Shown piece by piece: positions 26,501 to 38,500 of a stretch of DNA of 64,000 nt (its first letter is position 1; each line of letters begins with the position of its first letter). Made by a program: the position numbers and the translations under genes. This stretch comes from Lanius collurio (taxonomy: Eukaryota > Chordata > Aves > Passeriformes > Laniidae). The notes under the pieces were generated by a model that saw only the letters and a list, made by a program, of their open reading frames with translations, was not told the DNA's origin and ran no database searches. Where the stretch lies: the NCBI GenBank assembly GCA_020086605.1, contig JACBWW010000071.1, forward strand, positions 62,001 to 126,000. Reading direction: 5' to 3'.

Positions 26501-29500
26501 CCAGGGTTCTTAGGTGGTGGACACACAGGTATGGCTCCCCCACACAGGACAGTCCTCCAAACACATTACCAGCAAGCCACGCTCTGTCAAACACGTGCAC
26601 ATGCCCTCATGCCACACTCTGGGGCACACAATGCCCCCATCTATGCCATGCTCTCCACGCTGGGGATCTGGGCCATGCCCTCACCAATATGGGGCCTTCT
26701 GAGCCAAAAAACCCCATTGCAGTGTTGGTGCTATCTCAGGCAGCAGAGGAGACCTGGATCAGCTGTCATACAGCAGGCACTGGGTCAGTCCCTTTGGAAA
26801 GTTTAGCTCTGGACTGGCTGGCTTTTTCATCCTCAGAGGGGCTGCAGATTCAGCCTGTGTCCTGTTTCACATGGATCTCCTTCGTCCTATCAGATGGTAC
26901 CTCCATATCCATGCTCCTGCCTGTGGCATTCAATCTGTGTCCCCAGGGAGAGCTGCTCTCGACCCAGTTCAAGGTGCTAACTGGGACAGAGAGAGCTGAC
27001 TTGGACACAGGTGCTGACCCAGCAGTGACTGAAACCAGAGCAGAGCTACCAACACCCACAGCAGCTCTCAGCACAGTCTGCAGAAGGATGACTGCCCACA
27101 ACACTCTGGTGCTCTGAAAACACCTGGAGCTGGAGGATCGCCAAGTACTTTCTGCGTTGCCAGGGAGAGAAGCATTATTGCTTCTGGGAAAAGGGATTGG
27201 TTCATCCCAGCAAATCCGTAATGGAGTTCCCCATCTCCACCCCACACTAACTTCTAAGTGATGCTCAGTCCTAGCTCAGAGGAATCAGAAGACTCAGCAG
27301 CAAACATGGGAAACAAAGTGATCCTTCTTCATTAGCCAACTTGCAGCTTCAATGCAGAAGCCCTGGACAGAGCAGAAATGTCTCCCAAATGTTCCCAGCT
27401 AGGAATGAGTGGAGACACACATTGCAAGTCCTCATTTCAGCATCTGGTACTGCTCCTTGCATCTTCTTAGCTCGAGCAATTCTCTACCAGTCCTTGCTTA
27501 CTCCAACAGAAACGGGAATATCACAGGAGCCTAAGGGAGCCAAATAGCCAGCTCTGCTTTTCATCAGTTCTTTCTGAAACCCTGATACCATAACCAGAGC
27601 CCCAAGAGATCTGACCTCTGTGCTGTAGACCACTGCACTCGCCCCAGCCACATTCCAGAAGATATAGGATTGCACTTTCAAATATGGTACCAGATATTTT
27701 TCTTGAAAGATGGGTTTTGGTTTGCATTCGAGCTGAATCCTAACCAAGAGACAACCAGCTTTTCACCACCTTTCACTTACAGGCATGAAACTACCATGTG
27801 AGGTACTCACTGTCTGCAGGGGTAGGATAAGCCTGGAGTAGGCACAGGGCTACTCCAAGGGACACTGACTCCAGTATCACACACAGAAATACCTTCTTTC
27901 TGTTCCCAGTTTAAACTGAAAGGCTGTTATTTCTGCCAAGAAATAAAGTAGTTTCTTGGCATTTCTAAACCAGCTTTTCAGACTGACTATGGGACCTGGC
28001 ATGCTTGCTTCTGCTCTGCCTTGGCTGACATCTACCTTCAAAGCAGCAACTGTTGTCAGCACATCACAAAACCTGTCAAATGACCAGGAGGATCAACAAG
28101 CCCCTCTGTAGTTCAACATCTGTGGCAGCAATGCCTGGGAAGAGGCAGCATGGCTATCAGTGAAATATGAAGCTGACAGTCTGGGTGACGACTGGAGGGT
28201 CTGGATGGGGCAAGGGAGGTGCCAGGGGAGACACAGCAACTTCTCAGCCCCACCACCCTGGGGTACCCGACTGTAGCCAGTAGCTTCCTGCAGGCTCTGG
28301 GGGAGGTTCTGTCCTGCAGCAAGAGCCAGGACCAGTCTCAGGGTGCTCAACTTGTCCGTCTGCTCAGACCAACTCCCCATATTCCCCATTGGATTACCTT
28401 GGCTTTGCTTGTGGTCCCATTCTACTGTTCCTGAAAGGCATGCCAGCCACCCAGGATGGAAACAGAGTACCACATCTAAAAACACTGGGCAGAGCTCAAT
28501 TGAATCACACATTTCCGTGTGATTCTGAATTCCAATGGCTTTTTACTTTTCTAGGGTGGCTTAAAAGAGCCTGTTGTTTCACAAATCTAACTCGCTCTCT
28601 GTGAACATTTGGATTTTGCCCCATACACAACCCCTAATAAGTAATTAAATAATCTTAGTAAACTGTGCTTCATCCAGCTTTCAGCAGGGAACCTACTGCT
28701 GCCCTCAAGGGAACCCAGGATATGTATTTATTGGATGTTTTGTTTCAAATCATTATTTAATCAAGATGGGGGAGGGGGAGAGCAGAAATGAGGCCCTCAC
28801 TCATATTCCAGACTGTAATTCCAAGTGCAATCCCAGACCAAGAGGAAGCGTGGTCTAATAGGTTACAAAAATACAATCACTGCTTATCTTCCAATTAAAC
28901 TGAACAGCTCCGTTTACTGTGCCACCAACAGCCCTGAGGCAAGAGATGACAATGCATTGTCTCAGCCATAGGGGGACAGCACAGCCTCACTCAGAGCTGC
29001 AGGATTTCTTTCATGGGTCTTTTTTCTCTTGTTTTGCAACTCACTTCAAAGCAGAGTTAATTTCTCTTTCAGAGGGGCATAATGTCTGCCTTTCTCTCCT
29101 TTTCTAGGCATTGTGCTAATGAAAGGAATAAAACACTTGTGTTGGTGACCCCGGCGAGCCCCACTCTCAGCAAGGGCCCGGCCAGCATCTGCCACAGCCG
29201 CCAGCACAGGAACAGCACCTGCTGGGGGCTGCTGGGGATGGGGCTCTGGGCCTTCCCTGGGGCACCTCCACATGCCAGAGCTCAGGGGAAATGGGCTCAC
29301 CTCTGCTGATAACCTACCCCTGCTGAAAAGCCAACTTCTGATTGATTACAAAAATTAGAAGTTCTGTAGGAATTCGGTACAACCCCTTTTTGCACAATTA
29401 TGAGTCCCTGACGCGAGGAACACTGAGTGGGAAAACACCCCCTTTTTTTGACAGGGGAGTTCAGGGTGAGACTTTCTCTACCACAAGGGCTAAGATGAGT

Positions 29501-32500
29501 CCCAGAGCAGGGAGGCAATGACACAGCTGTCCCTGCAAGCTCTGAGCTTGGGTTATTTGGGGCTGGATGGCAATACTGCTGAGCAGCCTGGCTCACCAAT
29601 ACATTGCTGGGGGTAAACTCCAGAAAATGCCAAGCAAAGGTTTGTTTCTTTTGAAGGATCTTTTCAGCCTGCTGAGGTCCAGGCATTGTACCCTCACCTC
29701 AGCTTGAGCCAGGCTGGCACTACGTTGGAGCAAGGGTTTGTCTTCCACCACCTCCTTTGGTACCTGGTGCACAGCTCAGCCCTTCAGTGGATACAGGCAT
29801 CGATCATTTTTCCTCAGCTGCTGCTCCCAGCACTGAGCTGTGGATTTGTCTGACAATAAGCAGGGGTAACTTCAGTCCCCTGGCTGGGAGAGGAGAACAG
29901 GAAAAGAAAAAAGAGAGTAACTTCCATATTTATAGAAGGTTTTGCCTTTCTGCTCTTGCAGGACCCTGTTTGCTGTCAAAAACATGCTGCCTAGCACTTG
30001 AAAGAATAGTTTTTCCTATGTAAGCCAAAATCCAGGCTAGAAAACAGCAGCAGCAAGCCAATATACAGGTCTGCCATAAGGTTTCCTGAGCCCTCCAGCA
30101 CACGCTGTCCCAGTCCCTGCACAGCATTTCCCCATTCTACCTTCCTGCAGACACAAGCACAAAGACAAACAGCATCATTTGGACCAGCTGTACCCCACTG
30201 AGCTTCACTGGAAATCTGGCTCAAGCCTGTGATAATTTGTGGCATCACAAATCAGTTAGAGTGAAAGCAAAGGAGCTGGCAAGGAAATTGTATGCATGGT
30301 GCAGTTATCTTCATCAGGAACAACACAGGCAATTAGATCTGTGCCCTGCAGGTATTTATATTGCACTGCTAAAGGAAAGCACAGTGGCACAGTCATCCAT
30401 CTGTGTCGGTGTGGAATAAAGCATCTGAAACTGGGCAGGGGTATTCTGTACAGAAATAAATGCTTCACATTACCCACAGCTTCTCTCTGCCTGCTGAGCA
30501 CAGGCCCACAATCCTGCTCTCCATAGGTGGCTATTGCAGCTGCACAGGATTAAAGGAGAATAAGAGGGAGAAGCTTGGAAATGCATTGCCAAAAAGAAAA
30601 GTAGCAGGGAACTTAGAGGTGTTTCTGCATTTGTACATGCATGCATGAGGGCATCAGCTTTTGCATAAAGAGGGGAAGAAGCAGCAAGGTAGATGCATAG
30701 GCAGGGCATTGTTTTGTGTGCTTTATCCCCCAGCAGTTCCAGGTAGACCTAGTTAGAAATTGTGGCTGTTTCATTACAAAGGAATGAAGAAAAATAGGGT
30801 GGGGAGGATAGCAGAATTTACCACAAAACACTTCAAATTTTCAGAAGAAAAACAATGTGGAATAAAAAACATCTTGAAAAGCAAAACCTTTGTTTTGGAA
30901 GTGCTAAGCATTATCTCGTGGGAGTTTGTGTATTGTGTCTCTAGATTTTTCCCTGTATCTCTGTATTTTTCCATGATCCTACTTGGACAATCCCTTTCCT
31001 TTCGAGGTATGAGTGTATCCCCCCAGATAAGGACGGTTTGGAAGCCCAGGCCAGATGGAAGGATAGGGAGTGTAACATATCAACTCTCATAATGGACTGA
31101 AACATGGCATTTTTGAATCCTAATTCGGAATTTTTTCAGAAAATCTTTTCCAGCATTTTTTTTTTTTTTTTAAATATGTGACCAACATATTCTGCAAGAG
31201 CCCACTTTCATTTCAGGCTGCTCTCAAAGTCTGACCGAATTAAGCTTATTCATAGAGCAACCATTTAACTCATGAAAAGAAAAGGCATCAAAGGCTTGTA
31301 TATAGTCATTAGCAAATGAGACTGAAGGTTTCCATTCCATTTTTCCCTTGCCAGTTTTGAGTACATGATATTTAGTGACCTTATTCAGCAAAATTTCAGG
31401 GGCAGCTCTTAACCAGGGGCTTCAATTTGAACAAGTGCTTAAATGTGCTCTTAAATGGTGTCCCAAGAGAATGTACTTATTTTGGGGACAGGAGGACAGT
31501 AGTGGGTTTCATCAGTCATTATGCCTTTTAGTAATTCAAATCTTTGCTTAAGTTATTAACCCTTACTAGAAAGAACATAGGAGTATCCTGACGGCTTTTA
31601 CTTTGCATCCACCACCTGCATCTGGAACTGTCAAGCTCTTGTCTTTCGCTTCCCTGCAGCTTGTGGACTCATTTACCTTGATTGAAGCAAATGGAGAAGG
31701 GAGTGCAGGATGCTTGAGTTTAGCTCATTTTAAAGCTTTTAAAATTTTAAATTAGAGTTTACTCTTTCTCAGGAAACAGAACAGCTGGCAGTTGGCCTCA
31801 CAGGGCTTCATGAACATGGCTTCTGAGAGAGGAAACCTAGCACTAATTAAACACTAGGCTTAGACTCAAAACCATATATGAAAAATATGCCACTTGAACC
31901 AAACAACACCCTGGTGACAAGATACAGTCTTTGGCTGGTTGTTTTTTTGGGGGAGGAGCTCTGAACTCCACAACACCCCAGCTCATGACAGTGAGCTTCA
32001 TACCTTGTTTTTCTTCCTTTGCGTGTGCGTGCACACATCAGCATGTGGTGCGAGGTTCTGCTCTCCACGCTGCCTTATAAGGCTTTACAAGCACTGACTC
32101 ATATGGCCCCACACACTCTATAATGAGAGCAAATATGCATATCTATAATGTTGAGAGACAGCTTGTGCCTGTCTGTACCCACGTACAATCCCTGGGTATT
32201 TTGATCGGCACGCTGTCTGTGTGGGTGAGTGGGTAGAGTCTCTCCTCTTGCTGGCACCATCTCTCTCCTATCTGATGTAGCTCCTGCGTGCAGCTGAGCT
32301 ATTTCCAACTGATGACTGGGCCTGAAGGAGAAAACAACTCTGGGGCTTGGAGAACTCTGTACTCAAAACACCTCTAGCATTACACATCCACACGTGTGAG
32401 TATCAGACTCTGCACTACTTCCAGTCCTACGTAGCAATTTATCTCTCCAGAGTGCCTATCTGATATCAACACCACCATCGGGGCATCACACCTCTGCTTT

Positions 32501-35500
32501 GCTGCTGCCAGGAACAAAGGGGAAACATGCCACAGAAGACTGACATCAATCTCTATCTAATATTTCTCTCCATCTCTTGCTCCCTCAATTCATGTAGTAT
32601 ATCATCTCTTTCCATGTATATGGAAAAACATCCCAAGGCACTGAGCCTGATTTTACCCTCAGCTGCACATGCAGTTCCCATTAGCATCAATGAGGGCTGC
32701 TCATAAGTTCCAAATTTGGCCCCTGGGCTTGTCAGTCCAGAGCAACAGTGATCCTAGAAGGATCCTGATAATCAGAAAACATCCCATGCCAATAATCACC
32801 AGCTCATTAAATGTTAATGTTCCTTTTGTATACGTTTTTCAGCCTGAAGAACTAAACTTTTGGATGTAAAGCCCAGTGAATTAAGTTCACATCCAGCTGA
32901 GCAAAAACTGCACAACAAACACTCCCTTTAAAATATCGTTGCTGGAGGCCACTTATTTTTTTGTTAAATGTCCTCAATTAATTATTCATAGCTAAAGACT
33001 TGCAAGTTTTTCCCCTGCCAGCCCCAACCTTAGTGTGAAAGTGCTGAAGGAAGGAATGACTTTACATACATAGAAAACAGCACCATGAATTAATAATACC
33101 GTTTAACCAAGTTTGTCTAACATCACTATAATTGAGTTATAAAAATTTCATACCAGAGTTCTTGCCCAGATTCCTCTGGCTAGTTCAAGCAAAGAAGGAC
33201 AGTGTGTAATACCACTACAAATACTTACTACTTCCTTAGAAGACAGGAAGCTGTAGAGTGGGAGGGTTTGGCTGGCTTTTTGACTGGCCTGAACCTCTGC
33301 AGAGGAGCTTCTCTTTGCTGTGATCTTTGAGTGGTGCCAGGAGTGTCTTCGCCGTGTTTTACGCCCTTCCTCCCGAGACCTGGCTCTGTGCCTCCAGGAG
33401 ACAGGAACAGCCAAAATGTTATTCCTTAGTATTGCAGTAGTGCCTGTTACCAGCTCCATACCAACCCTTGGCAGCTCTGTGCTAGGACACTGCATAGGGG
33501 AGAATGTTCTTCCACATGATTGCTCTGTGGAGTTATGATGGAGAGAAAAGGGATGTTTTGCTTTTCTACTTTAAAAGAAAAATAATATTTTTGCATCCAG
33601 GGTTTGGACCTTAACCTCAAATTTCAGCTCCAATGCATGATTTTATGGTGGCTCAAGACAAACCATTACCATTATGCACTCTAAAATGTTCCTGTGGTGA
33701 TACAGCTCCAAGAGAAAACACACTCTGCTCTTGCATGAGCATCCCTCCAATTACTGATTGCATTTCCCCACTGATCCTCAGCTTTTCATAAGAAAATTCC
33801 CAATACTTAGGAGGAGTGAAGTAGGAGAGTGGGGGTGGGTTGTTCAAGTGCTTTCAGAGAACATGAAACATGAACTCATTATGTGTATAAATCACTTGCT
33901 TTCGCAGCAATGCTGGGTCTAGCACTAGCATCAAGTTAGCCAGCCCGGGGATGCATCTGTCATCCAGAGGAGAGATTTTAATCAGGTCAAAGACAATGGC
34001 TATAGATTGCCATGGGCAAATATATTTCCATTGCTAAGACCATGTTTAAGGGTTTTCTGGGACATCAGCAGTACAAAGCCCTTGGGCTGGGGAAGGGACA
34101 CTAGATTGCAATCAGCTGTCATGGGCTGATCGTCAGCAATGGGGATTAGAAGTGACTGTCAGACCGAAAAGCTGCAGCCACTGCTTCTTGAGGCAAAATC
34201 CTTCCATGGCTGAGACCACAAACAGCTCAGCCCCCAGTATGTGATATTGCTGCTACCAGAATGGGAAGTGGCTGCGCACAGGGAGCCTGTGGGTCGCACA
34301 GAGAGCCTGTGCGTCACACAGGCTGTAGCAACTACATTCTTGAGCCCACCAGGAAGTGCTGAGGACACTGAGCTCGGGAGTGCTGACGTTACCTGCTCCG
34401 GCAGCTGGGGGAGTGGGAGTCGGAGCTCTCCGAGCGAGAGTGGCAGCGGCGATGCCGGTGGGATTTTCGGGTGCGCCCACGAGAGCTTTAAGATGCAGAA
34501 AGGAAAAGCAGCATTAGGTTAGCAGGTGGGGGGATGCAAGAGCCAGCAGCTGGAGGCTGAAGTCGATAATGTTCAAATCAGAAGGAAGGTATGCATTTTA
34601 AACCGAAGAGATTGGTGTATGAAACACTGCACAGAACATCAAGGCATGAGAAATTCTCTGTCTCTTCATTGGTGCAGCGACATCTTCCAGAGATCTCTGC
34701 TAACATTTTACACACAAGCTATTAGGTTGGCTCTGTAATCTCCCGGGGGAGTATTTGCGGACAAGCATGTAGGAGTACAGCAGCCAGCACCAATCCTTTC
34801 AAGACTTTAAAGAGCCATGTGCTTGCCTTTCATCCTGCAGTCTACCGCATAAAAGCCAGGCAGCTGCCCAAGACCTTCCTGTTGCTGAGCCTTGGGGGAA
34901 GCACCATCTCTCTGGGAAACCCATCACAAACTTCCAGCCCTCTCTGCAGTGTTGGCTCCTGGTTAGAGAGCAGGTACAGAAGGACAAGCTCCAAGTGGTA
35001 CAGTACACTCAGTAGCAGCCAGCCTTCCCCACCCTCTCCAGGCGGGAGCATATAGCCAGTCCTGTGGGCAGCTCTCATGGCTGCTACACAAAGAACAGCT
35101 TCCCTAAGTACAGCCTGCCTCGTGCACGCTTCCTGCTTGAGAGGACAATTTCCCTGGCTTCTGACAGGTGCCCAGACACCAGTGCTGCCTTTTCTGGCAG
35201 GGCCTGAGGACAGTCCCCAGCAGACTCTGTAGGGGACAGAAGTCCAGTGCCCTGCTGCACTTCCCTTTGCACCACCAGGCTGTTTCTCATGGATTACCCG
35301 GCCCTGTTACTTAAAGGGCTATTGTTGCCCATGCTGACAGCTGAAGTCCTGGATGCAGAGAGCAGGGTGACATGGGTGGCAGGTTAGCTGCCACCTTCTG
35401 TGCCCCTTCCCTCCCATCTTTGTTCACCACAGAAGTTATTTTAGATCTGTCAGCGTTTTCATCTGCTCAGGTTAGCATGGCTGTGCCAGTAGGCAAAGCT

Positions 35501-38500
35501 AACTGTGAGTGAGCTGGTGGGAACAGCCTGGCTTCACGGCCACACTACACAGTCACTGACAGCACAAATACAACCTGCTTGAACAGCATTTAGCAACTTG
35601 CTGGTACAAAAACCCAGCAAATAATTGCTTGAGAACAGCATCTCCTTTAAGACAAAAGGGCAACCTCTGGGACAATTCCTCCAACTCTGCTTGGCTGTGT
35701 TCTTTGATGCTTTTCACACCCAATGATTATATTTTTTAAAACTTTGCATTTTGGGATCCTCCTTTTTCATTTCCATACAGTCGAAATCAGCAACACTGAA
35801 CATCTTTCACTCACATGGTAGATTTCTGTGAAAAACATCATGTTTGCTCATCACCCCCTGCACCAGTCCTTGCAGTTTGTTTTCCCTTCCTGCAGAAGGG
35901 AAAACTGGTCCTGTGTGATTTAGATACCAGTTGCTCAATGCAAAGATAAGTCAAAGCAGCATGATCATACAAAAATCCTCCTGGGATCCATTTGATCCAC
36001 ACCCGGGAGCAAAAGATTTGCAGAAACTGGGAGTGGCTCAGCTCTGATTTGCCAGCAGAGTGATATGGCTAAAATGCCTTGGCTAGTTTATCCTCAAAGA
36101 GCAATTCCAGCAGCTCTTAGTTCCCTGAGGTCAGGGCATACCATCAGGACATGGATCTTAGATTTAACTGCACTGTTAGGGTTCGGCTATGTTAAGCTGG
36201 GGGAATGCCTCCTTTTACAGATAACCTAGGAAACCTCTCTTTTACTACTGAGGTTTCTAGGTGAAGGGAGCCCAATATGAGGGGAGACTGAGCTGAAACT
36301 GTGCCACTTAATGTGCAGAAATTTTAGAGAAAATGACACTGGCTTTCTGCATGCCATAGAGATGGCTTGTGCAGGCAGTATCCCAAGTCCCAGCAAAGTT
36401 GACCAAGGGATCAGTGTCCAAGGTTCATTCCCAGAACTGTTCCCTTGCTCTGAAAGAAGGTGAGAAGCCACAAGCTGCAGTTCCCAGAAGACAGAGAACA
36501 AAGGGAAAAACAGAGGCAGCTTACAGTCCTTCCTTCCAGTCCTGAGGAACCCCATTTTATACCATGCCCCTTGATTTTGTGCCACACAGGACATGGATTG
36601 TGCTCTACTAACACTCCAGGGCTGATTGGAACCTCAACACCAGATTTTTGCAAAATCCATCCCCTCCAAACAATCCTTTCTCTTCCCCTTGACCCCATTC
36701 AGATACTTGGCTGTACTGTATCTCATAAGAAGGTCCTAATGCAACCTCCTAGAGCAGCAAACCAGGAGTTGCTGAGGCCCTTCTCAGTAAGAATGTGCCA
36801 GTCTGCCCTTCTGGCAGGCGAGAGTTCAGCCTCTCATGCTGCCCCCACCGGAAAAGCTAGAGCATTCTCTCTGGATTGGATGGACAAAACTCTGCACATC
36901 ATTGCAAGATACACAAAGTATAGATAGAGGTGTCACAAAAGAAAGGGAGAGGAAAGATCTCCAGCCTCTACAAACCCTTTTCCATTCCAGCAAAATCAGA
37001 ATGGCTGGTTTTAGCTTCAAAATAATCCTGAGAATTGCTTAGGGCTGTGCAGCAGGTGTTAGCTCCAGGGGCTCCACCACATCAAGCACTTCCTAGCTCC
37101 ACACTGTGCAGGCAGGGCAGGAACTACATGAAGCACTACTTACTGTTTTTTGTGTTTTCTTTCTTCCTTTCTCTTACTTTTGGGGCTTGAAGAACTAAAT
37201 AAGAAATGGCTAATTAATTCAGAGATTTCTGTTCTGATAAAAAGCTGCACAATCACGCATCAACATTACAGCTCGGTTGCCCAAGAGCATGCAGTAAAAA
37301 GGAAAGGGATTCCTGATTGCCACAGCACAGGGGGTCTGAGTGCCTCCTGACAAATCTGCTTCATGGACTTGGCCAAACCCCTCAAAGGGATCAGCCAACT
37401 TGGTGACTTTGCCTTCTTCCATAGAGAAAATGAGTACTTCTCCATAATGTATACACACATACTGGAACCAGGAGAATTCTTCCAGTCCACACCTGGGGAG
37501 TCACTGAGTCAGAATCCCCAGACCCACATGGAATGGGGGGACCCAAGGGGATTCCACAAGGAAACACAGAAGAAATGTCTTCTGCCCCCACTCAGTGAAC
37601 ATCAACCTTGAAGAGACCATTAAACCCTTATTTCTAAGGGACCACCCACACTTGCTCAACTCTTACCTGTGCCTTCTCTTCTTTGATGATAACCTGCAAG
37701 ACACAAATATGTACATTGAATACAGGGTCTCACAAAATTGGAAATTTGAATCCAAGACAATGTGCTTAGGCTCAGACCGAGCACTGAGAGAAGACCTCAT
37801 GCACCACCTGGGCAGAATGGCCCCGGCTCTCTTTTAGCCAGCTGGTGAGGGAGCAGCTGAGAAATGTTGGTGTGGCAGAAGGGACCAGCCCACTCTACAA
37901 GAAATTGAGAATATGGTCCTCAGGATAACAAGTCTTTAGAGAGATCAGATACATCCCCTATCTCTGGTGGGTCGTTTTTCTCTGCTAGTACCTCCAGTTT
38001 TGCACTGCATATAGAGGTGAGTCCATTCCCTGGTTTTCTGTATGAAGGACCAAACAGCAGTTGAGGCAAAAATCCTCCCTGTGTAACTCCAGAGCAGTCT
38101 CACAGCCAAACCAGCATTGTGCCCCTGTCTTGCCTCCTGGAGCACCCCTGGGATGACACAGGAGACACTTCTCTCACATAGAACACCGTGGGCACATGGA
38201 GGACACATCCTTGCAGCAAAGCCTGGCTCCAGTGCACTGCATACCCCACTGTCTCTCATCTCATCTTGGAGCACAACATCCTGCAGAAGACACAGCCGGA
38301 AGTGCTGCCTGGAGGGGCTGTGAGATTGCCTCTGGCAAAGTCACGTGGGGCCTGTAGTTGAAACGCTACCAGGTGTCTGCAAACAACTTCCATTGGTCAC
38401 TAATCCTGAATGGTTCATTCAATGGAGCTGTCTTACGGGACCAGCTCCAGCTTATCCTTGGCTTGCAGGGGCATAAATGGCTACCAAAGGTTCAAAGCCA

